A DNA stretch of 41,792 nucleotides from a virus. The notes under the pieces were generated by a model. The model was not told where the DNA came from. It saw only the letters and a program-made list of their open reading frames with translations, and ran no database searches. How positions within the stretch are numbered: position 1 is the first letter of the stretch; each line of letters opens with the position of its first letter. The DNA is taken from the IMG/VR virus record IMGVR_UViG_3300009034_000093, positions 1-41,792 of that record. One strand, written 5' to 3'. The position numbers and the translations under genes are program-made. Below are positions 1 through 7,373 of this stretch, in pieces.

Positions 1-16
1 GGCTTTCCCCCCCGCC
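1..16. repeat. direct terminal repeat, left copy
   Basis: The first 16 bases, GGCTTTCCCCCCCGCC, are identical to the last 16 bases of the window (41777-41792). Merging the two copies gives a 41,776-bp circle in which a gene reads through the junction in frame. This points to an overlap at the ends of a circular or circularly permuted molecule rather than to a true linear end. The copy forms the loop and right arm of a perfect GC hairpin seen in full at 41769-41792. Confidence 0.9.
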
Positions 17-64
17 ACTCACGGGTTCAATATCAGCGTTGTTCACGGGTGCGGTGCTTTCCAT
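1..64 (-). CDS. start of the gene that spans the contig junction (N-terminal 21 codons)
   Basis: An ATG at 64-62 begins a reading frame that stays open to base 1 and encodes M-E-S-T-A-P-V-N-N-A-D-I-E-P-V-S-G-G-G-E-S. Its codons within the 16-bp terminal repeat are in the same frame as the gene at 41298-41792, so the full product is 180 aa once the ends are joined. The frame begins 15 bases after the TAA of the major capsid gene (80-82), with an AAGG-type ribosome site overlapping that stop. It is therefore the next gene downstream of the capsid gene in the head operon. The N-terminal part is low-complexity and rich in Pro, Ala and Glu. Function unknown; see the entry at 41298-41792. Confidence 0.75.
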   Translation of the reverse strand, partial: MESTAPVNNADIEPVSGGGES

Positions 65-79
65 GACTGTCCCGTTACC

Positions 80-1279
80 TTACGGCTGACTCAGAGACGC
101 GGAACCGTCGTTGCCAAGATATGCGAACCGCGGGTCAATCCAATCCTGCTCCCACCGTGTCCGCGTCCGGAACCGCATGGTGTCCGTGTCAAAGCTTGCG
201 CCCGTCTGCGGTTGTTCCTGCACGATCTCCATTGGATCCCGGCGTTGCAGAACATATCCACGATGCGCTTCAACCAGCGCCCACACACCCGGCCGCAAGT
301 GAATGTTGACCACGGGTTGGACCATTCCCACCAGCGGGTTTTCCGCATACGCGCCACGCGCCAATCCTTGTCCCGCGCCGCCCGTAGCAGGTGGAACATA
401 AGGTGCCGTTGCGCTGGACACCAGCATCTTGGCGTTGATTTCGTCGAACGTCGAAACCAATAGGCGGTTGGGGTTGGTCACGATGGGAACGCCAAGAGGG
501 TCCAACGCTTGCCGCAACCGCTGGAACGCGGTAAGCAGAACACCATAGCCAAGTTGGACGTATGCCGCCGGACGGTTGCCAATCGCCGTGGTGTACATGT
601 TCACAGAGAACGGCGTGGTGATAGCAGTTCCAACCGCATTCACGCCACTCCATCCGGATGCTTCGATTGCTTCCGGATAGGACGTGGCATCCGCCGCACC
701 GATGAACCGCCGGGAGAAGTATGCGTCTTCCCATCCCGCCGTGGCTTCACCCATGTGCCGCGCACGGTCCTGAATCTGCCCGGTTTGGTCATCGTCGAAA
801 AGTTCCCGCGTGAAGGCTTCGATCTGTCCCCATTTCACGTTGATCAACTCAAGGTCCTGGCCCTTGATCTCTTGTTCCGGGAACCGGGTTCCGGCTTCAA
901 TCTTCCGCGGCCAGTTGGATCCAAACAATGGCGCGTACCACTCTTGCCTCTTGTCGCTTGACGTTTCTTGCGCGATCTTCAAGCAAGAATTGTCATAGCG
1001 GTTATACCACGTGTTGGCCATCATCTGAATTCCGGCACGCATGAGCGAACCCCACGCGGCAGAACCGTGCGCTTCCATCAAGGAACCCGGATCCTCCGTG
1101 CACTTCTCCTCTAGCTTGTGCCACGGGATATCCGGAGAGAGCCAACCGTCATTGGCACCCGCCTTGCTTTCGTACTTCTTGGCAATGGCTTCCACCACAT
1201 TCCGGATGGCGGGATTGATCCGCAATGCCGCCTTCCGGTGTTTGGAAAGATAGTCAAGCGTTGCTTCTCGAAGTATCAT
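80..1279 (-). CDS. probable major capsid protein (HK97-like fold)
   Basis: This 399-aa protein is the best candidate for the major head subunit. It lies directly after the protease-scaffold gene and a small decoration-type gene, the usual order in tailed phages. The composition is typical of a capsid protein: an acidic, helical N-terminal third, a middle rich in aromatic and small residues, and a C-terminal stretch (about 340-390) with repeated Arg and Trp ending in a WIDPRFAYLG-type segment seen in HK97-fold subunits. The start ATG follows a strong AAGGGGGAAAGGGGAC ribosome site, which suits high expression. There is no delta domain of its own, consistent with a separate scaffold in the preceding protease gene. 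The assignment rests mainly on position, size and general features, not on a diagnostic motif. Confidence 0.75.
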   Translation of the reverse strand: MILREATLDYLSKHRKAALRINPAIRNVVEAIAKKYESKAGANDGWLSPDIPWHKLEEKCTEDPGSLMEAHGSAAWGSLMRAGIQMMANTWYNRYDNSCLKIAQETSSDKRQEWYAPLFGSNWPRKIEAGTRFPEQEIKGQDLELINVKWGQIEAFTRELFDDDQTGQIQDRARHMGEATAGWEDAYFSRRFIGAADATSYPEAIEASGWSGVNAVGTAITTPFSVNMYTTAIGNRPAAYVQLGYGVLLTAFQRLRQALDPLGVPIVTNPNRLLVSTFDEINAKMLVSSATAPYVPPATGGAGQGLARGAYAENPLVGMVQPVVNIHLRPGVWALVEAHRGYVLQRRDPMEIVQEQPQTGASFDTDTMRFRTRTRWEQDWIDPRFAYLGNDGSASLSQP

Positions 1280-1293
1280 GTCCCCTTTCCCCC

Positions 1294-1764
1294 TTAACCC
1301 AAGATTCCGGCGGCTGGGTAGTTGGCTTGGATGACAAACTCGCGCAGTTCACCCGTCGCCGCAACCGCCGCGGAAGCTTCTGGATTCCAGAAGTACGCGA
1401 TGATTTCCGTTACCGCTTCCCCAGTCCGCTTCAACAGCGTTTGGGAATCGGCGCCAATCACCATGGCATCACCATGGACAAGGCTATCCCCGGAAGTGGT
1501 GTTGAACTGGAAAATTCCACTGTGTTTCACCGGCGCATTCTTGATCCGATTTGCCGTGATGTCCACATTGGATGCAGGGGTTGGCCCACGGTCCAATGCA
1601 ACACCTAAGAACTTGGCACCCTGTCCCGTCACCATCGGCTTCAAGTAGAAGTTTCCGGTGTCGAGTATCACCAAGTCACCCGTGTAAATCGGATTGCTTC
1701 CGGATGGATCAAGGCGGTATGCCGTGGGATCCGGTTGTTTCTTGTAGTTGTAGAAATCAGCCAT
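1294..1764 (-). CDS. probable capsid decoration or stabilisation protein
   Basis: A 156-aa protein between the protease-scaffold and major capsid genes, the position of head decoration proteins (lambda gpD-like or DUF2190-like) in many siphoviruses. It is rich in Gly, Ala, Thr and Val with alternating hydrophobic residues, suggesting a small beta-structured protein; motifs such as GDLVILDTGNFYLKPM and GDAMVIGADSQTLLKR resemble beta-hairpin segments. It has no signal peptide or membrane segment. The ATG is preceded by AAGGGGGTAAGCC, a strong ribosome site. The gap to the upstream gene is 11 nt, so the genes are likely co-transcribed. The role is inferred from position and composition. Confidence 0.55.
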   Translation of the reverse strand: MADFYNYKKQPDPTAYRLDPSGSNPIYTGDLVILDTGNFYLKPMVTGQGAKFLGVALDRGPTPASNVDITANRIKNAPVKHSGIFQFNTTSGDSLVHGDAMVIGADSQTLLKRTGEAVTEIIAYFWNPEASAAVAATGELREFVIQANYPAAGILG

Positions 1765-1775
1765 GGCTTACCCCC

Positions 1776-3263
1776 TTAACCGTTGAGAGATTCAAGGAAG
1801 CTGTCACCCGGCTTCCCGCCGCGCTTGCCCTGTCCACGCTGCGTGGTGCCTATCGGGGTAACAGTGGATTCCTTGACGTTTTTCATGAAACCGATCATGA
1901 CTTTCTGTTGCTCCGGAGAGAAGGAAGACAGCGCCTTGGCGTCCGTCATGTCGCCAACACCGGCTTCCGTGATCCGTGCCGCGGTGTCTTCTTCGGACAC
2001 CTTGGATTCAAGGGACTTGTTCTTCCGGCGCAACTCTTCGTTGTCTTTCCGAAGGTCCGCCATGGCCTTGGATTCCTTTTTGGTTTCCTTGCCCTTGCCC
2101 TCTTCCACTTCATCATCCTTTTTCTTTTTCTCGTCTTCCGGCGGCACTTCTTCTTCTTCCGTGTCATCCTTTTTCTTTTTCTCGTCTTCCGGCGGCACTT
2201 CCTCTTCCTTGCTGCCTTCCGCCACTTTCACTTCCTTGCCATTGGCCTTGGCAAGCGTGCAAACTTGTTTGGCAGATTCCACAAGCATGTTGTAGACCGC
2301 TTGCGCGTCCGCATCCTTGGATTCCGCCAGCCCTTTGCACCGTTCGCCCATCTTGGCCAACGCCGCTTTCAATGCTTCGTCCATGATCTTGGTTCCTCCC
2401 GTTGGGTCAGACTTGATTGATTCAACTAATGCCATCATCTTTCCACCACGTGCCGGTTGCGTTACCACATCGGCACCCGGTTTTGGACTCTCTGAAACTC
2501 GCGTCACATAGTTTACTTCCACTTCTTCACCATCAATGGTCATGGTCCGCGCCTCTGTGTCACCATCAGCGTTCACAGAGATACCGGCATACACTTCCCG
2601 CATTTCAGGAAATTCCTTGGCCATCTTGATGGCGTGCTTGGCCTTGGCCATTGCCTCATCACCGGCCGCGCTGGTATCCAAGCACAACGTTCCAACCACG
2701 GTGTCCCTTTCCCTGATACTTTCAACGGTCATATCTTTCCAGAAGCCAGCTTGCTTGAAGACATCCCCTTCCGGCCGGTCCGCTTCCTCTTTGGAACTTG
2801 GGTGGTTCACATAGGCACGTCCGCCATTCAAATATTCCGCAAAGTCTCGGATGGATTCCTTACCATAGTAGTGCCGGTCTTTCTCGTTCCCCATTCCTTC
2901 ACTGATGATGTGACACCGAATCTCTCGCTTCTCCTCATCAATACTAATTGCTTCAACAAGCGGGTGGAAAGAACGCATCTTCCAAGATTCACGGGGACGC
3001 ATCAACGCACCGTGTGCACCAGTGCCTTGCGCTTCTTCGGATCCAGCAAGCATGGATTCATATTTGCGGTTGAACTTCTGAATAATCTCTTCCATCTCTG
3101 TTTCACTCGGTGTGGCGGACGCAAAGAACCCATATCCTTTCCGTTCCATATCCGCACACAACGCTTCCGGATCCATTGCCGTGCCGGACACACGCGCCAC
3201 GCAATCTTCAAAGCCGGGTTCACTCAGCTTTCGTTCCGTTACCGCCGCACCCTTCTTCTTCAC
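1776..3263 (-). CDS. prohead protease fused to scaffold-like domain
   Basis: A 495-aa protein with two parts. Residues about 95-275 look like a phage prohead serine protease: a His in YVNHPSS (H154), a Ser in VYAGISVN (S229) and a conserved-looking ADVVTQPARGG segment at 264-274. Residues about 290-495 are highly charged, Lys/Glu-rich and probably coiled-coil, as expected for an internal scaffold or delta-type region that is removed during maturation. That region carries an exact tandem duplication of 17 residues. The start is GTG at 3263, preceded by GGAGG, and the SD directly abuts the U-tract of a predicted terminator. It is the first gene of the head operon and is followed by decoration and capsid genes. 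The protease class is inferred from motif layout and context. Confidence 0.7.
   Translation of the reverse strand: MKKKGAAVTERKLSEPGFEDCVARVSGTAMDPEALCADMERKGYGFFASATPSETEMEEIIQKFNRKYESMLAGSEEAQGTGAHGALMRPRESWKMRSFHPLVEAISIDEEKREIRCHIISEGMGNEKDRHYYGKESIRDFAEYLNGGRAYVNHPSSKEEADRPEGDVFKQAGFWKDMTVESIRERDTVVGTLCLDTSAAGDEAMAKAKHAIKMAKEFPEMREVYAGISVNADGDTEARTMTIDGEEVEVNYVTRVSESPKPGADVVTQPARGGKMMALVESIKSDPTGGTKIMDEALKAALAKMGERCKGLAESKDADAQAVYNMLVESAKQVCTLAKANGKEVKVAEGSKEEEVPPEDEKKKKDDTEEEEVPPEDEKKKKDDEVEEGKGKETKKESKAMADLRKDNEELRRKNKSLESKVSEEDTAARITEAGVGDMTDAKALSSFSPEQQKVMIGFMKNVKESTVTPIGTTQRGQGKRGGKPGDSFLESLNG
2113..2201. repeat. 51-bp tandem duplication inside the protease-scaffold gene
   Basis: A 38-bp segment at 2113-2150 recurs without change at 2164-2201, a period of 51 bp. 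On the coding (minus) strand it encodes two adjacent 17-residue units whose core is EEEVPPEDEKKKKDD. The period is a multiple of three and the frame is kept, so the duplication lengthens the charged scaffold linker by 17 residues. The near identity suggests a recent duplication. Confidence 0.9.
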
Positions 3264-3272
3264 GCTTCCTCC

Positions 3273-3306
3273 AAAAAAATAAGGCGCCCGGTTGCTTTGG
3301 GCGCCT
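3273..3306 (-). terminator. rho-independent terminator immediately before the protease-scaffold gene
   Basis: On the minus strand the 8-bp arms AGGCGCCC and GGGCGCCT (plus coordinates 3299-3306 and 3282-3289) enclose a 9-nt loop and are followed by TATTTTTTT. This is a textbook intrinsic terminator. The U-tract touches the GGAGG ribosome site (3268-3272) of the gene that starts at 3263, so it may act as an attenuator or as a boundary between packaging and head transcription units. Confidence 0.85.
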
Positions 3307-3315
3307 CACCTTCCG

Positions 3316-3326
3316 GCACGGCCGTG
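3316..3326. promoter_or_regulatory. palindromic element GCACGGCCGTG, copy 1
   Basis: The 10-bp perfect palindrome CACGGCCGTG lies in the non-coding leader between a candidate promoter (3342-3370) and the terminator (3273-3306). The same 11 bases occur at 25165-25175, overlapping the -35 hexamer of the early promoter. Both copies are outside genes, which makes a shared operator plausible; this is inference from position. Confidence 0.4.
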
Positions 3327-3341
3327 GCCTTGTAAGTCTAG

Positions 3342-3370
3342 AGATACCACCCCCCTCTAAGGGGTGTCAA
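3342..3370 (-). promoter_or_regulatory. candidate promoter upstream of the head operon
   Basis: On the minus strand a perfect TTGACA (3370-3365) is followed after 17 bp by GTATCT (3347-3342), a weak -10; shifting by one base gives TATCTC with an 18-bp spacer. The -35 lies in the last codons of the preceding 67-aa gene. The spacer also forms a small hairpin (CACCCC/GGGGTG), so the match could be incidental. If active it would drive the protease, decoration and capsid genes through the terminator at 3273-3306. Confidence 0.35.
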
Positions 3371-3560
3371 TCCCCCCTTCCCGCGGCAAGTTTTCCTTCC
3401 TGAATTCCTTGATATATTTGACGTTCTTTTCCGCTTTCACCACCACGCCGTCCCGCCTACACACAAAGAAGTCTACGTCCGGCGCAGATTCCTCCCGCAT
3501 CAACCGAATGACCGTCAGTTCATACGGGGTCAAGGTGGTGGCTATTTCCCGGCCGTTCAT
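3357..3560 (-). CDS. hypothetical protein, 67 aa
   Basis: A short basic and acidic protein of unknown function, MNGREIATTLTPYELTVIRL at its start. Its ATG overlaps the TGA of the upstream 176-aa gene (ATGA at 3560-3557), the translational-coupling arrangement used throughout this genome, which supports it as a real gene. No membrane segment, signal or cysteine motif is seen apart from one Cys in FFVCRRDG. It closes the portal-side operon just before a terminator. Its position between portal and protease suggests a minor head-assembly role, but nothing in the sequence shows this. Confidence 0.6.
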   Translation of the reverse strand: MNGREIATTLTPYELTVIRLMREESAPDVDFFVCRRDGVVVKAEKNVKYIKEFRKENLPREGGIDTP

Positions 3561-4087
3561 AAGACATCATGCCGGTAGTGCGTCATGTACCGGCGCGTTC
3601 CCGGTGGGATGAAAGAGGGAATCAGCTTCATCACCACCCGGCCGTTGGACGCCCACCGCGTTGCCACTTCCATGGTTTCTAGATTCACTCCCCACTTCCC
3701 TCCCCACGTCCGCACGTTGTTATCTACCCGGCACATGATCTGATAGAACCAATCCGCACGGCGCAAGAACTCCATGACCCGTCCATGTCGCCACTTCAAC
3801 GCATTGGGACCTTCCGGCAATCGCACGTCATACCGTACCGGGGACAAGGCGTGACGGGACCACGTGCGTTCACTCACGCGGAAGGTGAGGATAAAGTCAT
3901 TCATCCACCCCAAGTCATCCGCCATGATGTCTTGAACACGGAAGTGGTACCTTGATGTCCATAACGAAAGGTAGTCCGCCAACCCGTAAAACAGTTTGAC
4001 CATATCCGGAATTCCGGCGAAAGGATCAACACTCAGCCCGACAAACTCTAGACGCCGGATGGACGGTGCGGATGCAGCGATATCCAA
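3557..4087 (-). CDS. hypothetical protein between portal and protease, 176 aa
   Basis: Function not recognised. The protein is rich in aromatic residues and Arg (for example WTSRYHFRV, WMNDFILTFRV, RRADWFYQIMCRV), is soluble in appearance, and has no clear membrane segment. The frame opens with a TTG at 4087, three bases after the TAA of the portal gene; no ATG lies nearby, and the ribosome site is weak (AAGAAG). It overlaps the next gene by 4 nt. Lying between portal and protease-scaffold it is likely a minor head or head-assembly protein. Confidence 0.6.
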   Translation of the reverse strand: MDIAASAPSIRRLEFVGLSVDPFAGIPDMVKLFYGLADYLSLWTSRYHFRVQDIMADDLGWMNDFILTFRVSERTWSRHALSPVRYDVRLPEGPNALKWRHGRVMEFLRRADWFYQIMCRVDNNVRTWGGKWGVNLETMEVATRWASNGRVVMKLIPSFIPPGTRRYMTHYRHDVL

Positions 4088-4089
4088 AG

Positions 4090-6072
4090 TTACTTCTTGG
4101 GTGCGCGTGCCATGTCTCTGTTGTCCCGTCTATACTCGTCAGCGTCTTCCGGATCACCCGGCCGCTTTTTGTCACCATTACCAGAAGACGGAAGTTGTGT
4201 CACCGGGGATATCATAATTCCTCGCGCCTTCTCATCTGCAAGGCGTTCTTGCTCATCATCAAAATCATAGTCCTTGATTCCAGCCGTTTCCGCCGCTTGC
4301 GTGGCCATTGTTTCTTTACTCAGAACGCCTTGAGTGTGAAGCACGCCAAGATCACGCAACCTATTCCCACGGTCTTCCGGCACCAAGCTTGGCATCACCA
4401 CCACGCAACCGGTGTCCAACTTCTGTTGATACTTGGCTTTTTTCCCAACCAACGCGGCTAACTGTTGAGCACGCTTATAATCCCCGGCACGCATGGCAAA
4501 GATGACCTCACGCATTGCCGCCTTCTTGGGTTCATACAGTGGAATCTCTCCACGTGCCTGTGCATGTGCAATGACACGGTAGTATTGCCACATCACAACT
4601 TCCCGGACCAACTGTTGACGTTGGACAAAGAACTTGTGCGCCGGTTCGCCGCGTACCAATGCGGTGGCGCGTGTGGATGTTCCGGCCACACCCAAGTATT
4701 CCGGTGGAAGGTTCAGAGACACCGCAATGATGGACAACAATTGTTCCCCGGTCTTGTCATTCGCTTGAAGTCCACCTTGTGGCCGCAACAGTGTTGGCGT
4801 CACTTGCTCGTTGGTGAACCACGCGGAACCCGGCGGTGGCACCTTAGAGAAGTCATCGTTGTTCCGCATGTTGTCCACATCCTGCGGACTGCCGTTGATC
4901 CTCCACCATAGAATGAAAGCGTTGCTGATCTGTCCATTGACCACCGCGGCATCAAACCAGTCTTTGAACCGCTTGCCCCATCCCAACACACTGAACAAAT
5001 CGGAACGTCCCCGCTTCTCTCCTATCGTGGCGTTGATCTTCACATGCAACCACTTGGACGGTGGCACTTGTTCAATGACGTACTCTTGCATTGGCGGCAT
5101 CTTGGTTCCGGGTTTGGCGCTGTAGGGAACTTGGTATTGGGTAGGAAACTGGCGGTAAGCATAGAACACATTTTCAATGTCCCGCGGATCCGTGATGATT
5201 TCCCACACGGTAGTGGCATCCCACGGCTTCATGGTTGGCCCTTCGCCGAAGTCCGGATCAGTCAAGAACGATTCCCCACCAACTGAAATGTCCTGCACAA
5301 ACATCCGTAACTTGTCTTGGTATGAAATTCCTTGGCGCCCTACCCGTTCTACAAACGCATCCCATTTCATTTGACACAACGGGTTGGCGGCAACCACCTT
5401 GGGACCATCACCCAAGACGAATTGCACAATACTCTTTACTCCCGCTTTCAAAACCGGGTTGTGATGAAACCCTTCATATGCTTTTGAGAATTGGTCCAAG
5501 AAGTCAAAAAGATACAAGTTACGGTTGTAAGGTCCAAGCAACAGCGGGTGGTATTCATCGTTAGGTCTGGATGTTCCGGGAGAGTCCGCGCGATCACCGC
5601 CAAGTGAGTACGCATCCGGGAACGCTTCCTTCAACTTGTTCCCACTCAGCTTCACGCCATGCGTTTCCCGCATCTTCATTCCGCGGTACTCAAGAGAACC
5701 GCGCATCTGGTCAATGTCCGGCCAACCTTCCGCGAACACTTCCCGGATCCCGCGTCCGTCCATACGTTGCACCACAAACGTGCCACTTATTTTCGTCGCC
5801 TCATCCTTATGGTCCCCTTCCTGTACCGTCCGCGGGATTACCGCACGCTTGGCAAGCTCTTCACTGGAAATGAGAACGGGTTTGCAATCGGGGTCTTCGT
5901 CCGGATTGTACATTGCGCGAATCTTCTTGAAGTAGTCGCCACCCGCTTCCAACGCACGCATGCCCGGTTCCACCTTGTCCGCTTCTTGACTCACACCACT
6001 TCCCGTCACCACCACCTTCCCCGGCTCTGACGGGGACCGCTTCCACTTGGCAAGGAAAGCCGGAAGTCTCAT
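4090..6072 (-). CDS. portal protein
   Basis: A 660-aa protein with the layout of phage portal proteins, the dodecameric ring at the packaging vertex through which DNA enters and leaves. Characteristic segments include FSKAYEGFHHNPVLKAGVKS in the first half and a late region, SLNLPPEYLGVAG followed by RGEPAHKFFVQRQQ, that closely resembles the clip and stem segments of known portals (NLPPEYLG and related). An N-terminal extension of about 150 residues precedes the core, and a charged, low-complexity C-terminus (GDKKRPGDPEDADEYRRD) follows. The ATG at 6072 lies 15 nt after the stop of the MuF-like gene. Order here is terminase, MuF-like, portal, so the usual portal-then-MuF order is reversed. 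Confidence 0.85.
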   Translation of the reverse strand: MRLPAFLAKWKRSPSEPGKVVVTGSGVSQEADKVEPGMRALEAGGDYFKKIRAMYNPDEDPDCKPVLISSEELAKRAVIPRTVQEGDHKDEATKISGTFVVQRMDGRGIREVFAEGWPDIDQMRGSLEYRGMKMRETHGVKLSGNKLKEAFPDAYSLGGDRADSPGTSRPNDEYHPLLLGPYNRNLYLFDFLDQFSKAYEGFHHNPVLKAGVKSIVQFVLGDGPKVVAANPLCQMKWDAFVERVGRQGISYQDKLRMFVQDISVGGESFLTDPDFGEGPTMKPWDATTVWEIITDPRDIENVFYAYRQFPTQYQVPYSAKPGTKMPPMQEYVIEQVPPSKWLHVKINATIGEKRGRSDLFSVLGWGKRFKDWFDAAVVNGQISNAFILWWRINGSPQDVDNMRNNDDFSKVPPPGSAWFTNEQVTPTLLRPQGGLQANDKTGEQLLSIIAVSLNLPPEYLGVAGTSTRATALVRGEPAHKFFVQRQQLVREVVMWQYYRVIAHAQARGEIPLYEPKKAAMREVIFAMRAGDYKRAQQLAALVGKKAKYQQKLDTGCVVVMPSLVPEDRGNRLRDLGVLHTQGVLSKETMATQAAETAGIKDYDFDDEQERLADEKARGIMISPVTQLPSSGNGDKKRPGDPEDADEYRRDNRDMARAPKK

Positions 6073-6087
6073 TGGCCTAATATACCA

Positions 6088-7137
6088 TCACCGTAAAGCT
6101 TGCGCCCATGCATCAAACCGGACTACCGCAGAACCCAACGTTTCTCCCGTTCTAGGATCACGGATGGCCATGGCCCTGCTATCCAAACCTGGCACCGCGT
6201 TTGGTCCGGCCAACCGCTTGAACTCCACCGGCCGCTTGGCCCAATAGCATCTGCACCGTGGATGCGCTGGCATGTTGTGCGTAGCCTTCTCCGGTGTCTT
6301 CCCTTCGTTGTGCTCGCAGATAGGACAGACTCGTTCATCTTCCATAGTCTTCCAGAAAGATTCTTGCACTAGGTTGCTATGATCCCGCATGAACGCATCA
6401 TCCGCGTCACCCACACTGACTTGAACTTCCGTTTGCACCATGCGGCCTAGTACATCTTCCATTTGGTTGCCGTCTGCACGCGCACCCAAGATGCGTCCGT
6501 CTATATCATCCGGACTATCACCTTGAAGGCCACCGATGGCCAACCCGGACCATGCGGCGATTTCCCACGCCTTCATGTATCCATCCGTGCGTTGCTCATA
6601 ACTCGCCTGTGGTTCTTCCGTCACCGGATCCGTATTGGCGGTTCCCTGTATGGGTTCATCAAACCACGCTTCCTTGGACTTCACTCCGGGAATAGGCCAT
6701 TGCTTCCCCGGCCGCTTTCCCACCTGCCGATGAACGCCACCCGTCGGCGTGTATGATTCCGGTTCACGCTTCAACTTCACTTCAATGTTAGGCGGTGTGA
6801 CCTGATCCATGATCCAGTGGTTGACCAAGAATTGTTGGCGGAACGCTTGCCGCTTGGCGTCGTTCAGGAATCGCACCACATCCCCGCGGAAGCCACGCAA
6901 CTTGTCGTCCATGTACGTGGTGATGCGTTGCTTGGCTACCTCTGCCGTGGTCGGACTGTCTTGTGCGCCAAGTTGCCGCCACACGCCGGTGGCATATGCC
7001 CGGATGTCATCACGCACCGGCGCCCATGCGTCTTGCAACATTTCCGCCGCGGGTAGCTCAACACGATCACGCAACATCCGCTTGGACTCATCCGTTAGCT
7101 TGTCCATCACGGTGTCTTGATTCAGGTAGCGCGGCAT
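6088..7137 (-). CDS. MuF-like minor head protein
   Basis: A 349-aa protein whose C-terminal third carries the hallmark of the phage Mu gpF / SPP1 gp7 family: MEDERVCPICEHNEG (C271, C274) followed by MPAHPRCRCYW (H292, C295, C297), a predicted zinc-binding arrangement. The middle segment FMRDHSNLVQESFWKTM is also typical. These proteins are minor head components associated with the portal and injected or retained with DNA. The gene starts with ATG at 7137, just after the TAA of a 77-aa gene, and is followed by the portal gene. The N-terminal 150 residues are helical and charged. Confidence 0.8.
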   Translation of the reverse strand: MPRYLNQDTVMDKLTDESKRMLRDRVELPAAEMLQDAWAPVRDDIRAYATGVWRQLGAQDSPTTAEVAKQRITTYMDDKLRGFRGDVVRFLNDAKRQAFRQQFLVNHWIMDQVTPPNIEVKLKREPESYTPTGGVHRQVGKRPGKQWPIPGVKSKEAWFDEPIQGTANTDPVTEEPQASYEQRTDGYMKAWEIAAWSGLAIGGLQGDSPDDIDGRILGARADGNQMEDVLGRMVQTEVQVSVGDADDAFMRDHSNLVQESFWKTMEDERVCPICEHNEGKTPEKATHNMPAHPRCRCYWAKRPVEFKRLAGPNAVPGLDSRAMAIRDPRTGETLGSAVVRFDAWAQALR

Positions 7138-7139
7138 GG

Positions 7140-7373
7140 TTAGTCCGTTGGCCTTCTATGGTAGCGTGCGGCACGCTGTTGGATATCTTCTTGAAATTCC
7201 GATGTCACGATATGCGGAAGCTTGTTCCGGTTCATAGACACGTGCACGCGGTCCAACAGTTCACCCGTATTGGTGTGAATGAGGATGTCCACCACACGGA
7301 AGAATTGGTCCCCCGTGTCTAGAATTTGAACCTTTACCGGTTCCATGTCGGGGATATGAATGGTGATGATCAC
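7140..7373 (-). CDS. hypothetical protein, 77 aa, coupled to terminase
   Basis: A small beta-rich protein (IITIHIPDMEPVKVQILDTG, then FRVVDILIHTNTGELLDRV) of unknown function. I place the start at GTG 7373-7371, which overlaps the TGA of the large terminase gene as GTGA and has AGGA about 10 nt upstream; a longer frame starting with TTG at 7397 is possible. A basic C-terminus ends in RRPTD. It sits between terminase and the MuF-like gene, so a minor packaging or head role is possible but not shown. Confidence 0.6.
   Translation of the reverse strand: MIITIHIPDMEPVKVQILDTGDQFFRVVDILIHTNTGELLDRVHVSMNRNKLPHIVTSEFQEDIQQRAARYHRRPTD

Noticed and set aside
1-16. 16-bp terminal repeat as a cohesive end or true direct terminal repeat
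   Set aside because: A gene reads through the join in frame and the repeat lies in a GC hairpin likely to break assemblies, so an assembly overlap explains it better.
3348-3364. Hairpin CACCCC/GGGGTG as a second terminator
   Set aside because: No U-tract follows it; it overlaps the spacer of the candidate promoter and the end of the 67-aa gene.
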